Positions 44,193-54,226 are shown, counted from the stretch's first letter. The stretch: DNA of 64,000 bases from CAYHVK01 sp964360255 (GCA_964360255.1 CAYHVK010000008.1:1-64000), one strand, 5' to 3'. Notes: generated from the letters alone by a model not told the origin. Numbers and translations are program-made.

Positions 44193-47100
44193 ATGGAACG
44201 TAATCTCCAAGAGACTTTCAAATGGATTGGGTTCAACCTTGTCGCAGCGATACTTCTTTTTGCCATTGGCAAAGCAGCTTTCGCTATTGCAGGAGTAAAT
44301 TCTAATGTAACAGCTATCTGGCCAGCGACAGGTATAGGTATTTCACTTGTCTATATTTTCGGTTGGAGGATAGTTTTTAGTATTGGAGCTGCCGCCTTCG
44401 CTTTAGCATTCACTCAAGGCGGAACATTTATCAGTCTGCTTGTACTTCCGCTGGGCGATATTGCTGAAGCCTTAGTTGGAGCCACAGTACTTAAAAAAAT
44501 ATTAGAGGATCGTCGTTACTTCGCTTTTCAAACTGAGACGGTGGCAATTTTAGCGGCAGCGACAGTTGCAAGCGCTTTGAATGCAACCTTAAATATTGGC
44601 ACGCTTATTTTCAATGATGAAATTGCCACAAAAACTGCGTTTTCACTATGGAGCGCGTGGTGGATTGCCGGTACACTCGGCGCTTTGATTATTATTCCAG
44701 TCATTTTTCAATATTGTAAAAATACATATAAGGCTGATAACACCAGAGCGCTTCTAATTTCAGTATTTCTGTCTTCATCAGCTTTATTTATTGTATTTTT
44801 GATTCCTCATGGCAATGCGTTCGTCTTTTTAATTTTTCCAGTTTTACTTTATGCGGCTCGTACAGCTGGGGCGCTGCCTGTTCTTATAATCACTTCGTTG
44901 ATATGTATCATTTCTGTGATTGCGACGGCCCAAGGGATTGGGCCATTTGCTTACGGGTTGATGAGTGAGCGCTTTTTGCAGATTCAGCTCTTTCTGGCAT
45001 CAGTGGCTATTACAGGTCTGGCCTTGGCCAGTATTGGCAGTGAAAAGTTAACTCGTCTACCTTCTGTTTTATTGCTTATTTGTTGGTTTATAGCTGGCAC
45101 GATTTTTTATTCTTTTGACCAATCTGAAAGAAGTAAAACAGAACTGGCCTTTGATACATTGGCTTTAAAGTCTCAAGGGCATATTTCGGATTCAATGAAA
45201 ATTTACGAAGGTGCATTGCGAGGCGGTGTGAGCCTCTACGCCACTTCACACAAAATTTCAGCTGATGATTGGAAAAACTTTTTAAACGGTTTAGAGATAG
45301 ACGAAAATTATCCTGGCATCAACGGCATGGGTGTGGTTTGGCCAGTCCATAATTCACAATTATCTAAGCTCGAACTTCAGATGAGAAGAGAAGGGTTGAG
45401 AGATTTTAAAATTTCTCCAATTCCAGGCTATTCATTGAAATACGATCAAGCTCATTCTCCTCACTATATTTTAAAGTATACTGAGCCACGTGCACAAAAC
45501 ATACGTGTAATTGGAATGGATATTGGTTCAGACCCAGAAATACGCAGACTTGTAGATCAGTCTCGCGATACTGGAAGACCTACAATTTCAAACCGAGTCA
45601 GCCTTGATACAAACGCTAAAATTTCTGACGGTTTCGTCCTTTTCTTGCCAATGTATAAAAATAAAGCGGCATTGAATACTGTTAAAGAACGACGTGAGGC
45701 CCTTAAAGGTTGGGTTTCGGCTGCCGTAATTTCTGAATCCTTTTTTGGTCGTACTTTAAGAGCAGCATCAGATAAAATTGAGCTGAGGGTTTATGATGGC
45801 AATACCATCGACGAAAAAAATTTAATGTTTAGCAATTTCTCAAATAATAATCACGGCTCTAACAATTATAATAAAGTGATTCATGCGAAATTAGCACAAA
45901 GAGATTTAACTTTCATTTGGAAGAGCAGTCCAAAGTTTATTTCGTCACAGAATATAATTATAGCTTGGGTTGGGTTTTGTGGTGCCTTAGCAAGTCTCTT
46001 TCTAACCAGCTTTTTATTGAATATTCAAATGGTTGGCCTACGTTCTCGTGAAATGGCGGCCAGCTTGACTCAAGAACTTTCAGAATCACGTGAAAAATTT
46101 ATTGAAGGCGAGCGTCGTCTTCTTTACGCACTGGATGGCTCTGATAATGGTATTTGGGATTGGAATATCGAGCGATCCGAAATGTATGTCAGCGGAAAGT
46201 TGGCGCAGTCGTATGGTTGGTCTCAGCTTCTTCATGCCGAGACAATTGATGACTTTACGGGGTTTGTTCACCCTGAAGATATAGAGAAGATTAAGGTCTC
46301 ATTAATTAAGCATTTACGTGGTGAAACTTTTTCTCACGAAGTTGAAACACGTTATCGTACAAAAGACGGCAACTGGAAATGGGTTTTAACTCGTGGCCAA
46401 ATCAGCGAGAGAAATAGTTTGGGTCGAGCCGTTCGCATGACTGGTGTTCATATTGATATTAATGAATCGAAGTTAGCTCAGAAAGCACTAGAAAAAACTC
46501 AATCCCAATTGCGCAATATTGCTAACAGTGTTCCATCACTGATATCCCAATGGGATAAAAACATGATCTGTCAATTTGCCAACGATGCTTTTTGTAAGTG
46601 GCATGGCCTGAACCCTGAAGAAGTTGTCGGAATGTACATTCATGATGCTGTCGGCGAAGAGATGTATGCCGCGCGTAAAGAAATGTACGCTAAAGCGGCT
46701 CGAGGTGAGAGTCTTGCTTTTGAAAGCGAAGTTAAGCGTACGTTAGATAATTCTAAACATTATGTAAATGTAATCTACAAACCAAATGTCAGAAATGGAA
46801 TTAATGACGGCTTTTTTCTTTTTATTCAGGATGTGACAAAACTTAAAGAAGCTGAGTTATCTGCTGTTGAAGAGCGCCGCATTGCTGTCGCGGCGACAAG
46901 TATTAAATCACAGTTCTTAGCTAATATGAGTCACGAGATTCGCACGCCCATAAATGGTATTATTGGCATGACCAATCTTTTACGGTCTTCTAGTCTAAAT
47001 CCAGAGCAAGAAGAATTCGCTGAAATGCTCAGCCGATCGTCAGAAAGCCTACTAGGCATTATCAACGATATCCTCGATTTTTCTAAAGTTGAGGCGGGCA

Positions 47101-48026
47101 AGCTTGAGCTTGAAATTATTGATTTCAATTTAATGCAGCTTTTAACAGATACGCAAAATTCGTTTTCAATCTCTGCACAGCAAAAAGGTATAGAGCTGAG
47201 ATTAGATACGACCATTGATGCACAAGCCATGTATCGCGGTGATCCCGGAAGAATTCAGCAAATTTTCAGTAACTTGGTGGGAAATGCGATTAAATTTACC
47301 CACCGAGGTCACGTCACTGTTAAAGCAAGTATTGAATCAAGTGATGAGGGCGGCAGTGCTTTTTTATTTGAAGTCATTGATTCAGGAGTAGGCATACCAA
47401 GCCATGCTCTTGGTCGTATGTTTCAAGCGTTCTCACAGGCTGATGCAACTACCACTCGTCGTTTTGGCGGAACAGGTCTTGGTCTTTCAATCTCTAAGCA
47501 GCTTGTGACTCTTATGGGCGGTGATATTTCGGTGGATAGTTTTGAGGGTCTTGGGTCGACGTTCCGTTTTAGAATTAAGCTGGCTCACGGCCAAGCTATT
47601 CAGGAAATCGAAACTCCAATTACAGATATTAAAATAACTCGCAATGCCAGAATTTTAGTCGCCGAAGACAATCGGATCAATCAAATGATTGCTCTGGCCA
47701 TCCTCAAAAAGCTGGGTTATTCGGCTCATGCTGTGGCGAACGGCAAAGAGGTGTTGGAGGCTGTAAAAGAAAGTCCATTTGATCTTATTCTCATGGATTG
47801 CCAAATGCCCGACATGGATGGTTATGAGGCCACTCATCATATACGAGCTAGTTTGAACGAAAGAAATAGAATTATACCTATTATTGCATTAACCGCCAAT
47901 GCTCTTAAAGGTGATCGCGAGAAGTGCCTAGTGGCCGGTATGAATGACTATATTTCTAAGCCGGTTAAAGAGAAAGATCTCTTTCAGGTCATCGAAAAGT
48001 GGCTGGTTAAAAAACAAGCTGCTTAA
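44193..48026 (+). CDS. Hybrid sensor histidine kinase with MASE1, CHASE, PAS and receiver domains
   Basis: The 1277 residues run in order: a multi-helix MASE1-like membrane domain (about 1-300), a CHASE domain (about 330-560, with YPGINGMGVVWP and SLDTNAKISDGFV), a helix near 595, two PAS domains (about 640-890), HisKA with the phosphorylated histidine in MSHEIRTP (His914), an HATPase domain (NLVGNAIKFT, GTGLGLSISKQL) and a receiver (MDCQMPDMDG, Asp1202). It senses an extracellular ligand and relays phosphate internally. It overlaps the metzincin gene by four bases in convergent orientation. Confidence 0.93.
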   Translation: MERNLQETFKWIGFNLVAAILLFAIGKAAFAIAGVNSNVTAIWPATGIGISLVYIFGWRIVFSIGAAAFALAFTQGGTFISLLVLPLGDIAEALVGATVLKKILEDRRYFAFQTETVAILAAATVASALNATLNIGTLIFNDEIATKTAFSLWSAWWIAGTLGALIIIPVIFQYCKNTYKADNTRALLISVFLSSSALFIVFLIPHGNAFVFLIFPVLLYAARTAGALPVLIITSLICIISVIATAQGIGPFAYGLMSERFLQIQLFLASVAITGLALASIGSEKLTRLPSVLLLICWFIAGTIFYSFDQSERSKTELAFDTLALKSQGHISDSMKIYEGALRGGVSLYATSHKISADDWKNFLNGLEIDENYPGINGMGVVWPVHNSQLSKLELQMRREGLRDFKISPIPGYSLKYDQAHSPHYILKYTEPRAQNIRVIGMDIGSDPEIRRLVDQSRDTGRPTISNRVSLDTNAKISDGFVLFLPMYKNKAALNTVKERREALKGWVSAAVISESFFGRTLRAASDKIELRVYDGNTIDEKNLMFSNFSNNNHGSNNYNKVIHAKLAQRDLTFIWKSSPKFISSQNIIIAWVGFCGALASLFLTSFLLNIQMVGLRSREMAASLTQELSESREKFIEGERRLLYALDGSDNGIWDWNIERSEMYVSGKLAQSYGWSQLLHAETIDDFTGFVHPEDIEKIKVSLIKHLRGETFSHEVETRYRTKDGNWKWVLTRGQISERNSLGRAVRMTGVHIDINESKLAQKALEKTQSQLRNIANSVPSLISQWDKNMICQFANDAFCKWHGLNPEEVVGMYIHDAVGEEMYAARKEMYAKAARGESLAFESEVKRTLDNSKHYVNVIYKPNVRNGINDGFFLFIQDVTKLKEAELSAVEERRIAVAATSIKSQFLANMSHEIRTPINGIIGMTNLLRSSSLNPEQEEFAEMLSRSSESLLGIINDILDFSKVEAGKLELEIIDFNLMQLLTDTQNSFSISAQQKGIELRLDTTIDAQAMYRGDPGRIQQIFSNLVGNAIKFTHRGHVTVKASIESSDEGGSAFLFEVIDSGVGIPSHALGRMFQAFSQADATTTRRFGGTGLGLSISKQLVTLMGGDISVDSFEGLGSTFRFRIKLAHGQAIQEIETPITDIKITRNARILVAEDNRINQMIALAILKKLGYSAHAVANGKEVLEAVKESPFDLILMDCQMPDMDGYEATHHIRASLNERNRIIPIIALTANALKGDREKCLVAGMNDYISKPVKEKDLFQVIEKWLVKKQAA

Positions 48027-49459
48027 TCTAAGAAGCGCTCATTCTGACAAGCTAAATATTTATCTTTCTGACATTGATAGCCAGAAGCTAAACTTTGTGA
48101 ATAAGATTCTTTTGTGCAGGTGTCATAGCGACGGTTTTTTTCGATGCAAGAAGGGTAGACAATTTTGCGAAAATGCGCGGGGCGAATTGGGTAAATTGAT
48201 TTTGTCAGTATTTTAGAGCCAGGAATTTTAGCCGCACCCGAATCAACCGCAATTTTGCAATTCCAGTTAGCGGTTTTATCTGTGGCTTTATTGATCTTCA
48301 TCATTTTTGTAACATAATTTTTTTGAGCCAGTGGCACGCTTTCATCTATATCTGCCGAGGGAATATAATTAGACCATTTCGTAGCTTCTGTGCTGTAGAT
48401 AAACGATCCGTTAGATTCTCTGAAAACGATTCTGTTGGCAGAGTCTTTTTCGAGTAGATACCAAGCTTGATTCTTATCATTAGAGCAATTCATAGAGTTC
48501 ACTCGAGTGAGCTCAATTTCGTTCGGTTGTGCAGCAAGTACAGCTTCAAGAACATGAGCTCCGGGGAATCCGGTCGCACCAGTTAAAGTACTTTCAGGTA
48601 TGCCTAAAAAGCCAAATCGAGTGTGTGAGTAGTCGGTATGAGTGGCCATAATTGATTGAGCATGGGCGCGGCAGTTATAGCCGTCTTCTTCATACTCATC
48701 CCATAGGCCAGCTATATGAAGCATTTCGTGAATTATAGCTTGGCACCCGATATTTAAATCATAGTTAGAGACATTAGAGCGAATCTTATTTGAGAGATAA
48801 ACTTTCTTCTCGGTAATTCCTTGCGCTTGGGCTGAGCCAGGTGCCACCAGCTGAAGTTTAATTTTATTACCGGTATGATCTTGAAAGTACCCAGTTTGAG
48901 CTAAGCATTGGTTAACACGGCTGCGCACACTTTGTTCATGTGATTTATCCACGCCAGCTGTAGCTATGTATTTTATATTAAACTGCACGAGATACTCTTT
49001 GTTGCGCATGTGGCTGACGCGATAGGGGCTCATCATCGGATAACGAGATTTACCAACTGGCAAATCTGCACAAGCCAACTCTTGGTCAAACTCTGGATTG
49101 CCATTCATTGATTTCACAAGATTAATTAAAAGCCATTTATTCTCTTTGTAGACTTTTGAAATATGGCTTTTAAGTTGGGTTGTGGCGAGCTGACACTGGG
49201 GTGTCGATTTGGTGTCAGCGAAACGGCTAAGTCCTAAAAAATCTGTTTTAAAGGTAACGAGAGCTGAGCCAACGAGTCTCTTCGCAGTATCTTTACTGCA
49301 GTTTTTATCAACAGCTGTGAAAAGCGCAAAAAATTTCTGAGTTTCTTGATAAGCTCCACTGATCATTTCTCGGCGCGTTTCTTTATCAAGATCAGCATGG
49401 GCAGAGAATGGCGAAAGCAGGGTCGCAACAAGAAGAATTTTCGGTAGTGCAAACTTCAT
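48023..49459 (-). CDS. Predicted secreted metzincin-like zinc protease
   Basis: This 478-residue protein has a signal peptide (ILLVATLLSPFSAHA) and the zinc motif HEMLHIAGLWDEY (His244, Glu245, His248, Asp254), in the form HExxHxxGxxD. Asp as the third ligand is known in snapalysin-type metzincins. A downstream SIM could be the Met-turn. About nine cysteines suggest disulfides. The ATG at 49459 has AGGA seven bases upstream; a longer frame to 49504 is rejected. The peptide substrate is unknown, but a role in degrading prey or envelope protein is plausible. Confidence 0.75.
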   Translation of the reverse strand: MKFALPKILLVATLLSPFSAHADLDKETRREMISGAYQETQKFFALFTAVDKNCSKDTAKRLVGSALVTFKTDFLGLSRFADTKSTPQCQLATTQLKSHISKVYKENKWLLINLVKSMNGNPEFDQELACADLPVGKSRYPMMSPYRVSHMRNKEYLVQFNIKYIATAGVDKSHEQSVRSRVNQCLAQTGYFQDHTGNKIKLQLVAPGSAQAQGITEKKVYLSNKIRSNVSNYDLNIGCQAIIHEMLHIAGLWDEYEEDGYNCRAHAQSIMATHTDYSHTRFGFLGIPESTLTGATGFPGAHVLEAVLAAQPNEIELTRVNSMNCSNDKNQAWYLLEKDSANRIVFRESNGSFIYSTEATKWSNYIPSADIDESVPLAQKNYVTKMMKINKATDKTANWNCKIAVDSGAAKIPGSKILTKSIYPIRPAHFRKIVYPSCIEKNRRYDTCTKESYSQSLASGYQCQKDKYLACQNERFLD

Positions 49460-49684
49460 TATGGGTCCTGTAATATTTCTTAATTTCAGCCCTAAAATGA
49501 CCATGCATTTTGGCTGAAACGTTTAAACTTAGGGCTCGCATTTCAGTTCTGTTTATTTGCAAATGATGGTCCGTCTCGGGTAGTGCCAATTATCGGCTTT
49601 TTACAGAAATTTAGACGCCTTTTCTGTCTCTAGATAAAGCTATAAGCCATCCCGCTGGAACAGCTTTAGCATTCTCTTTCAGGG

Positions 49685-50542
49685 ATGAAAGTTAGAAATT
49701 TTCTATTATTATTGATTCTAGGCTTTGCTCAAATCGGGCAAGCGGCGGACCTAACTGCTGAGCGCATAAAAACCTACTTACACATTGATCCAGTTTACTA
49801 TCAGGACGGAAATTTCAAGGGCCAGGCCATTGATCAATCTGTGAAGCGCCCGGTCCGTTTTATTCCTGAGCTTGAAACTGAAGGTGCTTATTTTGTCAGT
49901 CACTTTTATAACCAAGGCCAGTTTTGGGTGGCAGAGATTCCAAAATCAGGAGTTAAAAATGTAATTTTTCAACTCGCTCTTTTTAAAGGCCCTCTTATTT
50001 TTAAACTGGCTCATTCGCAATTTCGTTTTTTAATGAATCAACCTGTCAAACTCTATCGCGAAAAAGACGGAGTGTTAAAAACAACTCAAACCGGAGATCT
50101 TATTTTTACAGTTCAAGCGGCATTACCGGCCGGCAAAGAGTACAGTGCCGTTGAAGCTTTTCGCGGTACTTATAAAATGACTTCGCGCCTGACTAATACT
50201 TTTGATCGTGCTCGTCTTGAAGAGGTCAATACTGGTGACGTGGTCACTCAGTATATGATGAAGAATATGAGCGCTGATCAAAAAAATATTTTACTCCTCA
50301 ATTCAGTTCGATATTCCCACGAAAATCTTTACGAAAAAGATTATATTGCAACGAGTGAAAACTGTATCAGTGTCACCTTCGATATTTTAGATGACAGTCT
50401 GGTCTTGAACTACAAGAGAGTCGTGCTCACATTGAAAAATACACTCATGAATGGCCGCAGTCCCAATGAAAAAATGGTCCTTAAAGAGCTTCACAAGCGT
50501 AAGCTTATCGATGGCAAAAGCCGTTTAGAGAATTATCGATAA
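49685..50542 (+). CDS. Secreted protein of unknown function
   Basis: This 285-residue protein has an N-terminal signal peptide (LLLLILGFAQIGQAA). The body is beta-rich with many aromatic residues (YYQDGNFKGQ, YFVSHFYNQGQFW). The C-terminal part has NSVRYSHENLY and a cysteine-containing strand ENCISVTFDILDD. A faint resemblance to DUF4105 proteins (a cysteine-containing motif near the end) is not firm. First of three secreted genes on this strand. Confidence 0.65.
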   Translation: MKVRNFLLLLILGFAQIGQAADLTAERIKTYLHIDPVYYQDGNFKGQAIDQSVKRPVRFIPELETEGAYFVSHFYNQGQFWVAEIPKSGVKNVIFQLALFKGPLIFKLAHSQFRFLMNQPVKLYREKDGVLKTTQTGDLIFTVQAALPAGKEYSAVEAFRGTYKMTSRLTNTFDRARLEEVNTGDVVTQYMMKNMSADQKNILLLNSVRYSHENLYEKDYIATSENCISVTFDILDDSLVLNYKRVVLTLKNTLMNGRSPNEKMVLKELHKRKLIDGKSRLENYR

Positions 50543-50630
50543 TTCAGTCTTAAATCTGACCTAAGTCCCGTTGCTGAAGAATGGGACTCACGTCAAAATA
50601 AAGGAGTCACTCAATTCGACAAGGACTCCT

Positions 50631-51395
50631 ATGTTTTTACATAATGTTATCACTACCATTTTTATCCTCTCAAATTTTAACTTGGCTCATGGAGCTTGTG
50701 GTGGCTCTCAATTATCAGGTTTTCAATCTGGTAAGGTTGTCACATTAGAAATTGATAGTATGAGTGAAGGACCGAGTTTCACAAAAGATGATGATGGCTG
50801 GATTGTAATGACATCAGCAGCCTCTTATTGTCTTCAGCAGATTGATCAAAGAGCTGCAGGCTTTGAAAAGATGCCGCTTACTTGTCAGGCTGAAGTGAAA
50901 AGAATCGTGACAAAAGCGGCCGCTCGGTCAGCAGCTTTTAAACGCGAACAAACAAGCGCTGCCTATTTAGCGCAGCTAGAAGCCACACCAGAACAAAAAG
51001 CCGAAATGGTTTCAGCTTTAACAGTCAGTGACGGCAGTTTGCAAAAATTTGCTCTCCTTATCAATCAGCCTGGTGTGAGCAATGGGGCTTTTATCAGTGA
51101 ATACAAAAAATTTATCGCTACATTTGATCGTCATGAGTATCAGGTGACAAAAGAACCTGACGCCGAATTCAATCCTGAAAATCAAAAGAATCTTCTTGAG
51201 ATCGCTTCGCTTCTTCGTTTGAAGTTGCCTGAAACGCGCACTGAAGAAGAGATTCGTAATTCACCACGTGTGAGCATTACTAGATGCGGCGGTCTTGTTG
51301 GTGGAGTTTCAAAAGAGTTCCTTGAAACGCTGAATTCAGTAGAATGGAAATCCACACAAGCCGTTAATAAAATTAAGTCAGGATCAGCACGATGA
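50631..51395 (+). CDS. Secreted protein of unknown function with four cysteines
   Basis: This 254-residue protein has a signal peptide (IFILSNFNLAHGA) and a mature region that is mostly helical (residues 80-200). The N-terminal and C-terminal parts contain ACGG and TRCGGLVGG. The ATG at 50631 is chosen because AAGGA lies five bases upstream. It overlaps the next gene by four bases. No family is recognised. Confidence 0.65.
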   Translation: MFLHNVITTIFILSNFNLAHGACGGSQLSGFQSGKVVTLEIDSMSEGPSFTKDDDGWIVMTSAASYCLQQIDQRAAGFEKMPLTCQAEVKRIVTKAAARSAAFKREQTSAAYLAQLEATPEQKAEMVSALTVSDGSLQKFALLINQPGVSNGAFISEYKKFIATFDRHEYQVTKEPDAEFNPENQKNLLEIASLLRLKLPETRTEEEIRNSPRVSITRCGGLVGGVSKEFLETLNSVEWKSTQAVNKIKSGSAR

Positions 51396-51658
51396 AAATT
51401 CTTTTTTACTCAGCGCTCTTAATGCTTTTTATTTTTAATTTCAACTTGCCACGATTCGCTTTCGCCGGCTTTCCGATTGAAGTGAAGGGCAGGGTGCTAA
51501 AGGTAGATAAAGGTGATGTTGTTTTACTCTCAAATGGGCAAGAGCAGCGTATCCCAATGAAAAAGCTCAGTAAGGCGGATCAAAAAAAGATCAATGCCGC
51601 TGTTTCGCAAAAAAAAGAGGTGACACTGAAAGTGCCACCTCAAGTTTTAGAACTTTAA
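51392..51658 (+). CDS. Small secreted SHD1-like protein
   Basis: This 88-residue protein has a signal peptide and a domain resembling SLA1-homology domain 1 (GRVLKVDKGDVVLLSNGQEQ, RIPMKKLSKADQKKI). Such domains are found in secreted planctomycete-type and eukaryotic proteins and mediate protein contacts. It is coupled to the preceding gene by a four-base overlap (ATGA). Its stop faces the helicase stop with nine bases between them. Confidence 0.65.
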   Translation: MKILFYSALLMLFIFNFNLPRFAFAGFPIEVKGRVLKVDKGDVVLLSNGQEQRIPMKKLSKADQKKINAAVSQKKEVTLKVPPQVLEL

Positions 51659-51667
51659 TTCTATCAA

Positions 51668-53338
51668 TTATCTCTTAGAGCGTTCCTCGGGGCGACTTTT
51701 GCTCGGGCCGCGATCATCACGTTTAAATTTACGTCTGAAAGAAGGCGCTTCGGCGCCGGCGCTTCTTGGGCGTTCACGCTCTGCACGCTCGCTGCGCTCA
51801 GGACGCTCAGCTCCTTCAGAACGTTTTGCGAAACCGCCACTACGTGGGGCGCCGCGAGGGCCGCCATCGCGTGAGCCGCCTCTGAAGTCACGGCGATCTC
51901 CGCTGTCTCTTCTTTCGCGTCCACCGCCACTACGTCCGCCGCGGAAATCACGACGATCTCCACCGCGTCCGCCGCGACCACCGCCGCGCTCTTCACGAGC
52001 TTCGGCGTTCTTATCAGTGCGATTCATTGATGGCTGTTCTTTTTCGCTGAAAATCCATGGGAACTGCATAACTAAGAAACGAGCCGCAACTTCATCAGGG
52101 CTCATCGCGGCAATTGTTGTGATCCAGTCGGCATCCATCAAATCGAGGGCGCGCTGAAACTGCTCTTGCTCTTTAAATTTTGGTAAAGCGAAAGAAAGCT
52201 TCTTCATGCCGATCTCTTTACGAGATGGGATGGTGCCTTCAGTAAATTTACTCTTAGTTACGTGTTCAATTTTATTAAGTAAGTGACGGTGGCTCGGAGT
52301 CACTAAGCTCATAGCTATACCTTCTTTACCAGCGCGTGCTGTACGACCGATACGGTGAACGTAACTGTCGATTTCGCGAGGAAGAGAGTAGTTCACAACG
52401 TGACTCACGTCTTTAACGTCAAGACCGCGTGCCGCTACGTCTGTGCAAACGATGATTTTCTTACGGCGCTCACGAAAAGCAGCGATAGCCGATTCACGGG
52501 CTGGCTGGCTCATGTCACCATGAAGACTGTCAGCTTTGTAATTGCGTTCATTCAAATAACGAGTGAGATCTACAACCAAAGATTTAGTTTGGCAGAATAC
52601 AACGCCGTAGAAATCTTCAGCCGCATCGATGAGTTTACAAAGAACTTCAGGTTTATTTTTCTCCTGAGTCATGTAGAATTTTTGCTCAACAGTGCTTGAT
52701 AAAGTTTCAGTGCGGTTCACTTGCACTTGCTTAGGATTTTTCAAGAATTTATCCGCCACTTTACGAACTGGCGCGCTCATTGTTGCTGAGAAGAGCCAAG
52801 TTTTGCGATCTTCGTTTTTAACGGCTGCAATAATAGTTTCCATATCTTCTCTAAAGCCCATTGAGATCATTTCATCGGCTTCATCAAGAATGATGGTGCT
52901 CACTTCATCGAGTTTAAGAGTCCCTCTCTCGATGTGATCAATAATACGACCAGGAGTTCCCACTACAACTGGTAGACCTTGCTTAAGGCCATAAAGTTGT
53001 TCTCCGTAACCAGAGCCACCATAAATAGTGAGGGCTTTGATATCGAGATACTTACCAAGGATGCTCACTTGACCTGCCACCTGAAGTGAAAGTTCACGTG
53101 TTGGACACAAGATAATCGCTTGCACTCTTTTTAATTCAGGCTGAATACGCTCGAGAAGGGGTATTGCGAAAGCTGCAGTTTTACCTGTGCCTGTTGCTGC
53201 GAGACCGATAAAATCTGTCGGTTCACCGAGAAGAATCGGTAGAGTTTGAGCTTGAATTGGGCTTGGTTTTTCAAAACCAAGTTCTTTAACAGCTCGAAGT
53301 ATTGCGGGATTTAAGTTTAATTCATTAAAAGTGTCCAA
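51668..53338 (-). CDS. DEAD-box RNA helicase with RGG-rich tail
   Basis: This 556-residue protein has the helicase motifs: ATGTGKTAAF (I), PTRELSLQ (Ia), DEAD (II), SATMS (III) and HRIGRTARAG (VI). The last 120 residues are rich in Arg, Gly and Asp, an RNA-binding tail like those of RhlE/DeaD helicases. It unwinds RNA duplexes in ribosome assembly and mRNA decay. The start is a TTG at 53338, supported by AAGGAG five bases upstream (53344-53349) and no ATG nearby. Confidence 0.93.
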   Translation of the reverse strand: MDTFNELNLNPAILRAVKELGFEKPSPIQAQTLPILLGEPTDFIGLAATGTGKTAAFAIPLLERIQPELKRVQAIILCPTRELSLQVAGQVSILGKYLDIKALTIYGGSGYGEQLYGLKQGLPVVVGTPGRIIDHIERGTLKLDEVSTIILDEADEMISMGFREDMETIIAAVKNEDRKTWLFSATMSAPVRKVADKFLKNPKQVQVNRTETLSSTVEQKFYMTQEKNKPEVLCKLIDAAEDFYGVVFCQTKSLVVDLTRYLNERNYKADSLHGDMSQPARESAIAAFRERRKKIIVCTDVAARGLDVKDVSHVVNYSLPREIDSYVHRIGRTARAGKEGIAMSLVTPSHRHLLNKIEHVTKSKFTEGTIPSRKEIGMKKLSFALPKFKEQEQFQRALDLMDADWITTIAAMSPDEVAARFLVMQFPWIFSEKEQPSMNRTDKNAEAREERGGGRGGRGGDRRDFRGGRSGGGRERRDSGDRRDFRGGSRDGGPRGAPRSGGFAKRSEGAERPERSERAERERPRSAGAEAPSFRRKFKRDDRGPSKSRPEERSKR

Positions 53339-53538
53339 AGGGGCTCCTTAAAGCGTATGACGAGTGGGATGGAGCGTTATAACACCAGAATTCACAAAAA
53401 GGTGAACTTTGTAATAATTGGACGAAATATTATGGGTTTAGGTGACTTTACCTGACTATGAAGCGGCATAGAAGGCCCTCTGGCACCTGCGTTGATTTGG
53501 CTTTAAAGGCACGGCTGATTTCGTCGGTCTCCGCCGCA

Positions 53539-53555
53539 CTTCAAGGTGCTTGAAG
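53539..53555 (-). terminator. Hairpin just downstream of the SDR gene
   Basis: CTTCAAG (53539-53545) and CTTGAAG (53549-53555) form a perfect seven-base stem with a three-base loop, two bases after the stop of the SDR gene on the reverse strand. No T tract follows, so termination is uncertain. Confidence 0.4.
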
Positions 53556-53557
53556 AG

Positions 53558-54226
53558 TTACCAGGGCAGCTCTTTGCCTTTGTAATCGTAAAAATGACCG
53601 CTGGTTTTATCATTAGACTTCTCGATCACTTGCCAGATGCCGGCGGCAGAATCGCCCGGCTTTACCGGAGCGCCTTTACCGCCCATATCGGTTTCAACAT
53701 GCCCCGGGTGAACAACAACAGTTGAGAGCCACGGATTATCTACAGCTAAACTTTTATTCAGCATATTGAGCGCTGCTTTTGAAGCGCGATAAGCATAATA
53801 CCCGCCTGAAGAATTATCTGCGATTGAGCCCATGAGGCTAGTAATATGAATGGCGCGGGGAGCTTTTGATTTTCTTAGATTAGGAAGCAATGCTTGTGTG
53901 AGTAAAAAAGGAATGCACGAATTCACATGAAAGCTCTCGAGCATTTCGGTGAGGTTTTCTTTGCTTCTAAAAATGCCGGCGTTATTGATAATTAAATCGA
54001 GGGAGTCATGGCCAGCAGCTTCTTTGATAATTTCAACGGCATTGTCATCTGTGAGTTCAGCGGTTACGGTTTGTAAAGTTTGTGGGTATTGTGCTTTTAA
54101 TTTTTGCAATCCTTCAGAGCCTTCAGGGTTTCTGGCTACTGCCAAAACAGTCATCGACTGTTCGAGAGCTAAGCGAGTGAGTTCAAGGCCGATTCCCCGT
54201 GATGTGCCAGTGATTAAAATTCTCAT
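53558..54226 (-). CDS. Short-chain dehydrogenase/reductase
   Basis: This 222-residue Rossmann protein has the cofactor motif GTSRGIGLEL, the NNAGI motif, the catalytic serine in HITSLMGS and YYAYRASK carrying the YxxxK pair. The substrate is unknown; the short length and the C-terminal PVKPGDSAAGIWQV are typical of the C-factor-like SDR subgroup. GGAGG precedes the start by eight bases. Confidence 0.9.
   Translation of the reverse strand: MRILITGTSRGIGLELTRLALEQSMTVLAVARNPEGSEGLQKLKAQYPQTLQTVTAELTDDNAVEIIKEAAGHDSLDLIINNAGIFRSKENLTEMLESFHVNSCIPFLLTQALLPNLRKSKAPRAIHITSLMGSIADNSSGGYYAYRASKAALNMLNKSLAVDNPWLSTVVVHPGHVETDMGGKGAPVKPGDSAAGIWQVIEKSNDKTSGHFYDYKGKELPW

Noticed and set aside
51699..52157. 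152-codon frame on the plus strand opposite the helicase tail
   Set aside because: It is the antisense image of the Arg/Gly-rich tail, gives an Arg/Pro/Ser-rich product with no known pattern, and has no ribosome site.
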